A model generated the notes under the pieces. It worked only from the letters and a program-made list of their open reading frames with translations, did not search any database and was not told the origin of the DNA. From contig NC_081406.1 in the NCBI RefSeq assembly GCF_030272615.1, positions 476,500,900-476,564,899 of the forward strand: a DNA stretch of 64,000 bases. Direction: 5' to 3'. This document shows positions 13,535 to 24,942 of this stretch, one piece after another (positions within the stretch are counted from its first letter, which is position 1; each line of letters starts with the position of its first letter). This DNA is from Cryptomeria japonica (taxonomy: Eukaryota; Streptophyta; Pinopsida; Cupressales; Cupressaceae). Both the position numbers and the translations under genes were made by a program.

Positions 13535-14727
13535 AAATACTCAATACCAGATACTATTGGCCTACATTACACAAGGATGCAGCTCAGTACACAAGGAAAT
13601 GTGATAGATGTCAGTGAATGGGAAGACCTACAAAATCTGATGATATGCCACTATATCCTCAAATATCTGTTACACCATTTGACAAGTGGGGATTAGATTT
13701 TGTTGGCCCCATTGATCCACCTTCTAATGGCAAATTTTATCTCTTGGTATGTATAGACTATGTAACAAAATGGGTAGAAGCTAGAGCTATGCAACATACA
13801 AGAGATAATAAGGTGGCTGAGTTTCTCTATGAAGAGATATTTACAAGGTATGGAGTACCAAGGGAAATTGTCTCAAATCTGGGACCTCAATTTACATCAA
13901 CATTGATACAAGCTTTGGTCAATGAATACAATATAAGACACAAGAAATCTACTCCATATCATCCACAGTCTAATGGACAAGTAGAAGTTACCAATAGAGG
14001 GCTTGAGGTTATTCTTACAAAAATAGTGTCTATCCACAAGAAAGATTGGTCTCATATACTTTCAGAGGTAATTTGGGCATATAGAACAACATGGAAAACA
14101 CCAATTGGATTCACACCTTTTGAGATAGTTTATGGCAAAATAACAATGATGCCTATTGAATTTGATCATAAAACCTTGAGAACAGCTCTACAACTAAATA
14201 TGACATTGTCTGAAGTATAGAAAGAACACATTCAATAGTTAAATGCTCTTGATGAATGGAAGAAGATAGTTGTTCAACAAACAGAATTGATTCGAAACCA
14301 AAGAGAAAGATGGCATGATAAATATATTAGAGAAAAGAAATTTGAAGCTGGTGACTTGGCACTCCTGTATGATTCTTGATTTAAAGATGCTATGGGAAAA
14401 CTCCAAACAAGGTGGTTAGGTCCTTATGAGGTAGAAGAAGTTTTTGAGAATGGAGCAGTCCATTTGTCCATAATAGATCCTATTCAATTTAAACTCTTAG
14501 TGAATGGACACCACCTACGACTTTATCACAAGTCAGCTACTAGAGAAGAGTTCCTGCAGCAGTTTGCTCCACAAAGTGAAATAAAAGTTCCTATAGAAAA
14601 TGGCAAGGTTCCTACAGCAACTGCCAATGATGTGGTATCAATTCATGAGCTTCCTATTGCACTTGAGCAGATTGATAAAGGTGATGTTCGTGCAGCCTCT
14701 GCAGTGAACTTATTTACCATATCATAA
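13470..14727 (+). pseudogene. pol: pol of Athila-like element: integrase
   Basis: Reading frame 1. The HHCC zinc finger (CHDEPCGGH ... CDRC) lies around 13478-13615 just before a TGA. Core: FDKWGLDFVGP supplies the first Asp, VSNLGPQFTS has Asn where the second catalytic Asp is expected, and the Glu is kept in HPQSNGQVEV. The C-terminal part includes RWLGPYEVEEVFENGAV, the usual gypsy integrase tail. Internal stops TGA 13615, TAG 14218, TAG 14236, TGA 14377. The Asp-to-Asn change would by itself remove activity. Confidence 0.88.
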
Positions 14728-15186
14728 TAAAATATTTCTATGGGAATATTGTTCTCTGTACATAGTTCCATCCACTACATTCCATCCCACTTTCTTACGT
14801 GTCACTTCATTTCATTTTGCCATCATTTTCACCCAATTGTAGGTACATGTATATTGTACTTTATTTTAATTATGCTTTTATTAGTTCATTATGATTTTAT
14901 CCTATTTAAATCTGCTCCAAACCTGAAATCTCATCAGCCTGTGTGGACATGTGCTAGGTTAAGTTGGGGGGGGGGGGGTACTTTATGGTCCTTTTTCCAA
15001 TGAGATTTATTATCTATTTTTTGATACCCCAAATTGATATCCTAACTGACTTTACTTATGATGATTATTATTTCATGCAAGTTAATAATAAATTATGCCA
15101 CCAAAATTAAGATATGTATGTAGATTTTAGTTTTTTGCAAAACTGTCAAACATTTTGGTGAAGCTGCAGAAGTATCAGAGTAAAAG
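14728..15186 (+). other. Spacer between pol and third ORF
   Basis: Non-coding AT-rich stretch with the 13-G tract described separately. Nothing else recognised. Confidence 0.6.
14961..14978 (+). promoter_or_regulatory. Internal polypurine tract (13 G), possible central PPT
   Basis: AAGTT followed by 13 G, matching the 3' PPT context AAGTTGGGGGG at 17583-17593. It lies between pol and the third ORF. Role as an extra priming site is inferred; the long G run may have expanded by slippage. Confidence 0.45.
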
Positions 15187-17583
15187 ATGGGTGGTGATCT
15201 AATTAGCCATGAGCCAATGGTCCATGAAGGGTTGCTGTAGGATGTTGTCTGTGAGCATTATTTCTGAAACCACAACTGGTTGGATTGTTTCTTGAAAATC
15301 AGGAATTACAATGACGAAATTGTTGCAGAATTCATGCATTCCTTTGATGAAGGAGAAGCTACAGTTAAAGGGTTGAGGGTAATTGTTACAGAGCAGCAAA
15401 TTGCAGAGGTCACAGGGTTGTTACAGGAAGGAGAACTCTTTCCAGAATCAAAAGACGCAAGGAGTGCCTGAGTAGAGTTCACAATTTCCACTGACAGACC
15501 CTTAATGGTGGATAGACAAAGGACTAGAAGGGTTTCTTTACCAGCACATTGGCCTCAAGTAGCTTTGTATGTCATGAAATATATTACATTTGAAGAGCGA
15601 TATTCAAATCTGCATTCACCTCATTTTAAGTTACTTAGTCATCTGTGTCATGGCCAGCAAGTTAATGTCCCTAATTTCTTATACCATCTCATTTCTATAA
15701 GTGCTAAGGAGACTCAAAAGTATGGAAATCACTCTGTTAGCCATCATGGACTGGTTAAGTTGCTTGTACAGTAGTCCCTGAGAGATGTTTCACAAATGGA
15801 ATGGGGTGTATTTGAGGATATTTTGCAATTTAGGGTTGATGATGCCCCTATTGTAAATAATCCACCGGCTCAAGAAGAGATTGTTGCAGAAGATCCTTCT
15901 GGTGAAGATGAGGGTTTTCTTGTTGCTGAAGGAGCCACAATTATTATGGAAGAAAATATTGAAGAAGAGTCAATTGAAGAACAACCCTCTACTTCTCTTC
16001 AAATAGGTTCACTCGTTTTGCAAAGGGAAGGAAAAGAGTTGGAAAAGGATGAATCGGATGAAGAATTTTTTATCCGACCGTAGGTAACTCAGATTCCTCC
16101 TGCAGCCAAGAGGCGTCGAACAAAAACAAAAACTCCTATAGTTGTTTCAAAAGTGTATGTAAGGAGAACAAGAAGGACACAAAAGACTCAACCTGTGAGT
16201 AATCCAGTAGAGGTTATTGCAGTAGAAACTTCGGAAGAAGAAGATGCTGCAGAGAAAGAAATGCAAGAAGATGCCCTAGAGAAATTAATGCAAGAACACC
16301 CTGTGGAAGAAGAAATTCAAGAAAACCCTGTAGAAGAGGAAATCCAAGAAGAAATCCAAGAAGAAATTCAGGAAGAGGTTGTAATGGATAAGCTAGCAAA
16401 TCTTGCTTCTGTGGCATTGCAATGTGAAGAGATTGTTGATGATGTTCTACCGCAACCTAAAGGAAATGTGGGAGATATGTCAACTCAGAATGAGGAGTTT
16501 ATTGAAGAAATTCCATAGTCTAAGGTAGGACCTATTATACCTCCTTCATCCCTAAGTAGTTTATCTATTGGTTTAACATTTTTTAGGCAATGGGAAATAG
16601 AGAAGGATAGGTTGTAGGAGATAATTAATAAGCAGCAAAAAGAGATTGAAAAGAGAGATAATAGAATTGAGGAATTAGAAGCTAAGGTAGAAGTGATTCA
16701 TGGTATGGTTCCTGAGTTGATGCAGTGTAGGGCAACCCCAAGAGTTTATGCAATACATTTGAAAGAGCGGTATCTAAACTTTAGACTAAACTGCATTGTT
16801 AGGGACCTTAATCCATCCTTGGAAACACCTGAGGAATTCTATCATGCTTATCAAACCTCTCCACATGCTATGAGGAATTTGTTATGTGAATTATATTTAC
16901 ATAACTATGTTGTACCCCAAGATAGAGAATGGAATACTTTATTGTATATTGGGGATATCCATCACAGAGCTTTAATGTCATGGATCCAAAATGAGATTAT
17001 CATAGGGCCACAAGCCAGGGAGTTTGAAAAATTAGAGCTTGACTGTCCATTACGATTGAGAAGGGAATCAAAAGCACCAAGGGTTCTTTATTATGATTGG
17101 CAAAAGTTGCTAATAAGAGATGATGTTAGTAAGATAGTACTTCCAATGAGAGAGGAAGTCTATCAAGCGTATGAGCATTTGGTTCAAACCCACAGGACAA
17201 CCGCACTAGAAGGGTTAACTCAATGCTAGAATAATCTACCAGATCATTTTAAACTGGGAGAACCTTACTCATTATAGAATTTTCATGCAGCCATACAAAG
17301 AGCCTCCAAATACATACAGTTAGGGAGGGAGAAAGCCAACAACTGGTTGCCATTGATCTTTTAGCCTCCGATCCTTATGTGGCCACTTTTGGCATGCCAA
17401 CCAACAGAACAAAATTATGATGCAGTTGCAGAAGAAATAGCTAGATGGTCTAGGCTAGAAAAAATGAAAGGATTTTATTGGAATTTGCCTTCCAAGGGAG
17501 CAGGGAAGGACACTATTGGTGATTTTAGAGTTTCAGTGAAAATCAGAAATTTTCCTTTTGTTGCAGGAGCAACAAACCCTTAA
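15187..17583 (+). pseudogene. Third ORF of Athila-like element (env position)
   Basis: One frame of about 799 codons from ATG 15187 to TAA 17581, with no frameshift and ten internal stops by my count (eight TAG, two TGA). Residues ~40-195 (AEFMHSF, VKGLRVIV..., GLLQEGE, HGQQVNVPNFLYHLI) follow the spacing of the domain called putative plant transposon protein in angiosperm OTA elements; that link is by eye. Then come an acidic tract with three EEIQ repeats near 16310-16375, a basic KRRRTKTKT patch that could be a nuclear signal, and a Glu/Lys-rich predicted coiled coil near 16590-16690. No signal peptide or membrane span, so it is not visibly an envelope protein. A tail domain runs from 16693 to the stop. 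Confidence 0.75.
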
Positions 17584-17595
17584 AGTTGGGGGGCA
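17583..17595 (+). promoter_or_regulatory. 3' PPT of Athila-like element
   Basis: AAGTTGGGGGG then CA directly before the LTR start at 17596. It overlaps the third ORF's stop codon. Confidence 0.85.
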
Positions 17596-18856
17596 TGATA
17601 AGTTGATGCTTTGACATGTTTTTTATCATGACTCTTAGGTTTTTGGAATCTTTTGGGTTGCATTGTGATAGTAAAGTATTGTGAATTGACTATATGTAAT
17701 CCATGTTTTAAATCTGAACTTATGAAATCATATTTGAACTTTGTCGGTTAATTCCTGCAGGCATGCCAATTTATTCCTGCAGCCAAATGATTTGTCCCTG
17801 TCATAAGTGGATTATTTATGATAATGTCATATGTGAGTTAATGAATGTATTAATTGAGTAAGATACATATGCATGTCCTTGTATGTTGTTTTTGTTTTAG
17901 TGCAGATAATAATTGATGCTACGGTGGATGATTTTCTTTCATGCCTAAGGACTAGAGAATCACGTTCAGATAACTGGAGATCAAACTAAAGGAGATCTGA
18001 GCAAGCGCAATGTATGGCATAATCAGAGTAATTATACTTCACCATGGGAGTTTAACTCTAGTGCATATTGAATTCGCAAAATATCACTTTGGCGTGCAAA
18101 GACTGTGGTTTGGTTTCAGATCCATGGTTCCTGCAGCCAAGCTCTCAGTTATCTCCTTCATTTGACAATCATCTGCCTCTTCTTTTGGGTGTGATTTGAG
18201 TTTTCCATTATATTTGATCTTTTCTTTATACTAAGCTCTTCCTTCTTTCTTAGAGTTAGACAAGATAGAAAGGAATTGAGCAGAGTTTTGACAAGCATTC
18301 TGAATTTTCTCTTTTAGAATATGTAATCATTTTCAGGAAGAAATGAATAAAGAATATGTTGTTTTGATTTGTTAAAAGTATTTTGTTGGAAGTTTGATAT
18401 CACTCATCCAAGGGGGCCTACTTGGTGAGTGATCCTATTTTTATGATCATTGAAGTTATTTTTTACTTAGTTGTAGTAGAAGTTCATGACTGGATTGTTC
18501 CTACAGCCACTAGAAATAGATCCGCTGACTGTTCCTGCAACCAAGATAAAACAGTGTGATTTCTATTATTTTCATTAGACCATTCTAGCATTGTTTTGTG
18601 AATCTTTCATGTAGCCTTTTATGATTTCCATTCTTGCCTTTCCTTTCTACATAATGTTAGTTACTGTAGTAATGCAGAATAATCATTAAGGAGCTTAGTG
18701 CATATATATTGCAGACCCATTTCAAGTTTTACTTTCCTGGATTGATAACTAAATGAATACCAGCCATGACAATAGTAAACTCTACCATATGAATGTCCAA
18801 ACTTCGGATTGAGATTTCAATTAGAGAGATTATTATCATTATAGTTGGGGTAAACA
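17596..18856 (+). repeat. 3' LTR of Athila-like element (1261 bp)
   Basis: Near copy of 7722-8983, TG...CA, followed by the TSD gagca. Confidence 0.93.
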
Positions 18857-18868
18857 GAGCACATACTT

Positions 18869-21800
18869 TTAGTTCACATCTTGAAGGGGTAGCACCCCTA
18901 ATTCACCTCTCAAATAGGTAAATGAAGCCTTTTGTAGAGGCTTGGTGAATATATGTGCTAACTGCTCCTTACTGGAAACATGTTCCAATACAACCTCTTT
19001 GTTCTGAACCTTTTCCCTTAAGAAATGATACTTGAGTTCAAAGTGCTTGGTTCTAGTATGTAAAACCGGATTCTTGGATATGTTAATTGCACTTGTATTG
19101 TCACAGAATATACTTACTGATTTAGATACAGGAACTTTGAAGCCATTCAATACTTGCTTCATCTAAATAGTCTGGGTAAAATTCATAAAAGCTACAACAT
19201 AATCCACTTCTGCTATAGACTGAGAGATACAACTCTGCTTTTTACTTATCCATGAGACCAGTCTACCACCGAGAAAGAATGCACCACCGGTTGTGCTCTT
19301 CCGGTCATCTACATTACCAGCCCAATCAGAATCTGTGAACACTTTCAGGTTGAAATCATTATTGTATGGATACCATATCACATAGGCAATAGTTCCCTTC
19401 AGATATCTAATAATCCACTTGACTGCTACCAAGTGGGATTTTCTTGGGCTTTGTTGAAACCAAGCAGTAATACCCACTGCATGTGCAATGTTTGGTCTTC
19501 TATGCACTACATAATGCAACTTACCAATCATTGATCGGCAATCCTTCTCATGTACCAATGTCAAGTCATCCTCTTTTGATAGCTTACAACCGGTCACCAT
19601 TGGTGTACCAACCGGTTTACTATCTTCCATGACAAAGGTCTTCAACACCTCTTTGACATACTTGGATTAAGCAATAAAGATTCCATTTTTCATTTGCTGA
19701 ATCTACAGTCCAATGAAGAACTTAATTTTCCCTATGAGTGACATTTCAAACGCCTTTTTCATCTCACCGGCAAAGTCATGACTCATCTTGTCATCTCCAC
19801 CAAATATTATGTCATCAACAAATACTTCACAGATAAGAATCTAATCTCCTTCTGATTTCAAGTAGATATTTCTATCTTCACTTGTTCTTTCAAATCCAAT
19901 CTTCATGAGATGGGAGTGCAAGCATTCATACCATGCTCTAGGTGCCTACTTTAGTCCATACAAGGATTTATGTAGCCTACACACCATGTCACTGTCTTCT
20001 GATAGGGAAAACCCATCTAGTTACTCTATATACACCTCCTCTTCAAGTATTCTATTTAGGAATGCAGATTTTACATCCATTTGGTATACCTTGAATCTTT
20101 TAAAAGCTGCATATGCAAGAAGCATACAAACTCCTTCCAATCTGGCTACTGGAGCAAAAGTTTCTCCATAGTCTTCTCCTTCTTCTTGAGCATACCCCTT
20201 ACACACCAGTCTGGCTTTGTTTCTTATCACTGTCCCATCTTCATTCAGCTTATTTCTGAAAACCTATTTGGTACCAATGACATTTTTATGCCCCAGTCTA
20301 GGTACCAAGGACCATGTACCATTCTTTTCTATCTGATCAAGCTCCTCTTCCATTTCCTCGATCCAATCTTCATCTTTATGTGCCTCTTTGAATGATTTAG
20401 GCTCAAATTCAGAGATCATACATGAGTTTTCTCTGACCTTTCTTCTTGTAAGGATTCCTGCATCCTTGTCTCCTATGATTTTTGGATCATGATTGAGTTT
20501 AACATACCTAGGTATGTTCTTAACATATTCCTCTTGCTTTTCTTCTTCATCCTCATCTTCATCAGCATCAGCATCCACCGGTGTAGGAGCACAATTACTA
20601 GTACTTGGTTGATTTGCAACCGGTTCCCACAAGGTTACTACCAGATCATCTCCTACTTTCTCACTATCAGTTTCCTCAGGTTTCTTAGAGTTTTCATCAA
20701 CCCTAACATTGATGCTTTCAACAATTCTTTGAGTCCTATTGTTGAAACATTTGAGAGTTTTACTCTTGGTGGAATATCCTAGGAATATTCCCTCATCACT
20801 TTTAGCATCAAAATTGTTGTGATGTTCACTCCTCTTGATGTAACATTTACTACCAAACACTCTAAAGTAGCTTACCACTAGTGTCTTACCAGTCCAGTAC
20901 TCATAAGGAGTCTTATCCTTTCCCTTTTTGATGAGTACTCTATTCATTGTGTAGACTGCAGTGCTCACCGCTTCTCTCCAAAAGGTGTGAGCGACCTTTC
21001 CTTGGATCAACATAGTTCTAGCCACTTCAACTACAGTCTAGTTGTTTCTCTCTATTAGGCCATTCTGTTGTGGAGTCTGGGGGGTAGACAATTGCCTCTT
21101 GATGCCATTCTCTTCACAATATTTGTTGAATTCACCGGAAGTGAATTCCCCTCCTTGATCAGTTCTAAGGCATTTGATTTTTCTACCGCTTTCCTTTTCT
21201 ACCAGTGCTCTGAAAGCTTTGAACTTTCCAAAAGCTGCAGATTTGTCCTTCAAGAATGTGACCCACACCATTCTTGAGCAATCATCTATGAGAATCATAA
21301 AATACCTATCTCCCTCCACACCCCTATTTTTCATAGGACCACACAAATCAGTATGCACAAGATCATGTAAATTGTCAGCAGTGAAAGATTTACCTTTGAA
21401 GGTTGAGGAAGACATTTTCCCTAGTTGACATTCTCTGCATAAAGGATTTTCTGGTTTTCTCAGCATCGGCAGTCCTCTAACTTCCTTGATCTTACTGGCC
21501 TTTGCAATGTTATCAAAGTTTACATGGCAGAGTCTCCTATGCCATATCCAGCTATCATCAAACTTAGCCATAAGACATGTACTTATATTTGCATTCAGCT
21601 GAAATAAGTTACCTTTGGTCTACATACCGGTGGCCATCAATTCACCATTCTTTCCTTTTATTTTGCACACTCCATTTTTTAATTCCAAAGTGAGTCCACT
21701 GTCATTCTGTTGGGCAACACTTAATAGATTGTGTCTGAGACCTTCCACCCAATACACATTGTCAGCACTGCTCTTTCCATTTGGAGAGATGGACCCTCTG

Positions 21801-22264
21801 CCTTTGACCATACATGGTGCATCATTACCAAAGCAAACCACACCACCATCATACTCTTCTAGAGATATAAACTTGCTCCGGTCACAAGTCATATGGTGAG
21901 AACAACCACTATCAATAATCCACTCATTTGAATTATCAAAGCAGGAGACAAGAGCCTTTTTGTCTGACACATCTTCCTTAACTACAACAAACACAATATC
22001 TTCATTTTCTTCATCTTCTAATTCCTCATCAGTGACACCTTCATCAACTGCTACAAAATAGTTTCTCCAGTTTCCTCCTTTGAACTTCTTGAACCTTTCC
22101 AGTTTGTCCTTGTTGTCCCCATTAGGATAGTTTATAGTAATGTGTCCTATCTGGTTACAGGAAAAACATTTCAAAGGAAGCTTACCTCTGTATTTTCCGG
22201 TTCCCTTAGGAAGTCTCTTGGGAAGAAGAGCTTCAAATTCCATCAGAATCTCCTCATCATCCAT
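18869..22264 (-). pseudogene. pol: Copia pol (zinc knuckle, protease, integrase, RT, RNase H)
   Basis: One minus-strand frame of 3.4 kb with no frameshift and about eight stops (six TAG, two TAA by my count). Order: gag knuckle CFSCNQIGH with its last Cys replaced by Tyr (~22150); protease IIDSGCSHHMT (~21900); integrase with HTDLCGP, LRTDQGGEF and QQNGLIE, so all three catalytic acids remain (21571-21038); GKTLV...FRVFGSKCYIKR C-terminal region with a Asp/Glu-rich run; RT with VFVDDIIFGG (~19815) and GLK.APRAW; RNase H with TDSDWAG, ISQSIAE and FCDNTSAI up to FTKPL near the end. RT FVDD is an accepted variant of YVDD. Dead only through nonsense changes. Confidence 0.9.
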
Positions 22265-22267
22265 TTC

Positions 22268-22955
22268 TCTACTCTGTCTTGGTTCACCGCTGGTCCTTGC
22301 TTCTTTTCCTTTTCTGGATGGTGCAACATATGCTCTAAAAGTTGATTCAGTCTTCTAAATACTACCATCAAAACTATTTAGCTAATAGGCTGTCAACTTT
22401 GCAATGATGGAGTCTAGGGATACCTTAGTCTTGTCTATAGATCTCAACTCCTAAATAGCAGCAACCCTTATTGATAGACTGGTAATAAGGATCTCAAAAC
22501 TTTGCTGACAATAGTGGAATCTTCCATTTTACCACCTGCACTCTTGATATCTCCAACAATGGTTTTTATTCCTATTCCATATTGTTGAATGGTCACACCT
22601 TCAACCATTTGCATGTCTTTAAACTTCCCTCTATGGATTTCTTCCTTAGCTTGTTTTACATGCTCATCACCACCATAGATGTTCTCAAGAGTATCCCATA
22701 CTTCTTTGGGATTGTCTTTATCCTGGACATTAATAAACTCAATGTCAAATAAGCTATTGATTAGGGCTTCCATGACTTGCCCATTCTCTTGAATCTCTCT
22801 CTTTTGGTCATCGATGAGAGTACCGGTAGGGATAACATAAATGTTCTCAACATAGCTCCAATGTTGAGCACCCATGCTTCAAATGTATATCTTCATTCTA
22901 TCCTTCATATTTTAAAGTTGTCTCTGTTGAAATTTGGACCTTCCCTCTTCATCAT
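22268..22955 (-). pseudogene. gag: Copia gag (minus-strand element)
   Basis: Starts at a double ATG near 22955, 58 bp inside the PBS. Carries the copia gag pattern (KEVWDTLENIYGGDEHVKQAK, KFKDMQMVEGVTI, SKVLRSLLP). Broken by stops near 22910, 22468 and 22390, and in a different frame from pol, so at least one frameshift lies between 22468 and 22264. Confidence 0.85.
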
Positions 22956-23012
22956 TACAATAGGATCTTTCCCTCAAGCGGTTAAGCTTACAACATAGAG
23001 GACCTGGATGAT

Positions 23013-23024
23013 GCTCTAATACCA
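23013..23024 (-). promoter_or_regulatory. PBS of minus-strand copia (tRNA-iMet type)
   Basis: Minus strand TGGTATTAGAGC, two bases from the LTR end. It differs from the usual copia TGGTATCAGAGC by one C-to-T change. Confidence 0.88.
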
Positions 23025-23026
23025 AT

Positions 23027-24507
23027 TGATAACTCAATGATGAACGGTGAGTACCAAACTGGTATTGAGAGGGGGGGCTAAATTAGTACAGGCACATAAA
23101 CTTTTTCCTAACCAGTTTGACTGCAAACAGTGAACTTGACTGGCAATCACTAACATCGGTTAGAACCAGATTACTACCCGTTAAACACAATGATACTAGG
23201 AAAGACATAAACCAGCAACACTTAGCTTTCCATACAACCTACTCCCTCATTTCCACTTTATCCTTATGCATAAATAGATAATCTATCATCAGAGATATGA
23301 TAATTTACTATCATAACATGATTCACCGCTTGACAGAAAATAACAAAGCATCACATGAAAGAGGCATCACACATGACACACATATTTTTCACATGGAAAC
23401 CCAACTAGGAAAAACCACGGTGGGGATTAATACCCACAAGCTATTTTTGAACTCTTTAGAAGTCTACTCTGTTAGGAGCCTAGTCCGGTTAAAGACTATT
23501 ACAACAGGTTCTGTTAGGAACCAATCCTGTTAGGGATCACCTAGTTAAGGGATGGCTAGAATACCCAGTTAAGGGTTAAACCCTGTTAGAGGTTACCTTG
23601 TTAGAGGATTTTATGAACTCAATGGCTTTGAGTCACCCTGTTAAAGAATTTATATCAAGCCAGTTAAAGCTACCCGGTTAAGGGATTTTCCAACTATTGA
23701 AGTAGTTAAAGATCAACAGGTATTACAATGATGTGGTAATAGCACTCAATGCCAATGCAAATCCGCTTTAGTTCCTTCCTTCTACACACACACTATGCAG
23801 GTTCCAATCCTCTTATCTAGTCTAGAAAGAATCATGTATCTCTGCACTTAGATACACACACAACATTTGCCAACAACCTCAACATGAAACACAACATTGA
23901 CCTTATAGAACACAGATAGGTCGGCAGCATAAACCCTAAACCCTAAACACTTAGGTTAAGCAATTGATTGGTTCAATCCTGATGATTGAGCACTTTGCAT
24001 TTGAATACAACAGTCTTGAACAGATCTCAAGACATTCTCCATCGTTCATTCTTCACCGCTTCATGGAGGCGATAATCCATCACACATTCCTGAGGTAGAT
24101 AGGATCAATCTCCTTCATCCAAGATCCTTCACATGCACAAGGCTAATGTGGCAACATGATCTAATCTCCATTACAATGCTAACTCATCACACAATGTCAT
24201 CATTTGAATCACACGGGCTTGGAACACTTCAAACAGAAACCCTAAGGCTAAGAATACCAACCAGTAGTCCTACCACATTTTGTACCGGTTCTCATTCTGA
24301 CATACCGGTTCCAGTTCACAACATCATACCGGTTCACTTGGACAAGCATACCGCTTCACTTATTGCACATATACCAGTTTACACCACCATACCGGTTCTA
24401 TTTGCTAGTTGCTTAACTTCAATATATCGGTTCACTTCTCAGCATATTGACATCAATGACAACATACAATATCACCATGTCATCATACTCTTGCACATAT
24501 GCCAACA
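23027..24507 (-). repeat. Copia 5' LTR (1481 bp)
   Basis: Pairs with 5977-7486. A TATA-like CTATAAGG on the minus strand lies near 23905. Contains the CNGTTR cluster (23460-23690) and, near its start on the minus strand, about six ACCGGTT words spaced 20-40 bp (24291-24430). Confidence 0.92.
23460..23690. promoter_or_regulatory. CNGTTR motif cluster in copia LTR (right copy)
   Basis: Nine or so CTGTTA/CAGTTA/CGGTTA words, matching the cluster in the partner LTR. It lies downstream of the TATA-like box on the minus strand, so it would be transcribed. Confidence 0.4.
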
Positions 24508-24554
24508 AGAAGTTCCAAACTTGGTCAAGTTAAAGAACAAAATAGGGGAAATAT

Positions 24555-24942
24555 GAATTTCGCTCTAGACCCTTTGCAAGGTTCAGGAGCGAAATTTTCC
24601 TTCTAGGTTCATTTTCACTTTTTTCCCCCCTTCTTTGGCTTGGATATAACTCATTAGGCTTCTCTTGATCATCCTCCATTCCAAGTTAGCATTCACTTCA
24701 AGGTTTTGTGAATAAAAAAAAGGGTCTTGTATGAATTTCGCTCTGGACCCTTTGGAAGGGCCAGGAGCAAAATTCACCTTAGGCTATAATCCTGACTTCA
24801 TCTTTCAAATTTCTTCACTCAAACAAGGGTTTTTGCCTTCACTCAAGCCTGGGAATGGGTTAGCTCATAGTCTTGGTCAAGGTGGAGTGTCTTGTAGAGG
24901 AATTTGCTCTGGACCCTTTGGAAGGGTCAGGAGCAAAATTCC
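24555..24942. repeat. Palindrome array A, right part (3 units)
   Basis: Units at about 24555, 24733 and 24900 continue the ~175-bp period of the array at 3866-5885. The last unit has both outer arms changed in step (ATTTGCTC / GAGCAAAAT). Confidence 0.9.

Larger units (their letters stand above)
7722..18856 (+). mobile_element. Athila-like Ty3/gypsy element, complete, 11.1 kb
   Basis: LTRs 7722-8983 and 17596-18856, both TG...CA. TSD gagca (7717-7721 and 18857-18861) is exact. Internal order is PBS, gag, PR, RT-RH, INT, then a third ORF and a PPT. INT after RNase H marks Ty3/gypsy. A protease of the DLGA type, a PBS like tRNA-Asp and a long ORF after pol are typical of the OTA branch (Athila/Tat); I call it Athila-like. 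The structure is almost whole, with one frameshift in pol, but about 25 internal stops across gag-pol and the third ORF make it inactive. Confidence 0.92.
5977..24507 (-). mobile_element. Ty1/copia element, minus strand, split by a nested gypsy element
   Basis: Complete copia element read on the minus strand: 5' LTR 23027-24507, PBS 23013-23024, gag, protease-integrase-RT-RNase H, PPT 7488-7500, 3' LTR 5977-7486. TSD agaag at 5972-5976 and 24508-24512 is exact. Domain order PR-INT-RT-RH is the copia order. The Athila-like element 7722-18856 entered 12 nt past the end of the pol frame. Removing this copia element and one TSD copy restores a 177-bp spacing in palindrome array A, an independent check on the boundaries. 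Confidence 0.93.

Noticed and set aside
14740-15003. 87-codon ORF after integrase as a separate protein
   Set aside because: Low-complexity, spans the G13 tract, and has no relation to the third ORF that starts at 15187.
15187-17583. TAG read-through as a recoded stop in the third ORF
   Set aside because: Simple C-to-T decay explains the stops, and the same bias is seen in unrelated dead elements nearby.
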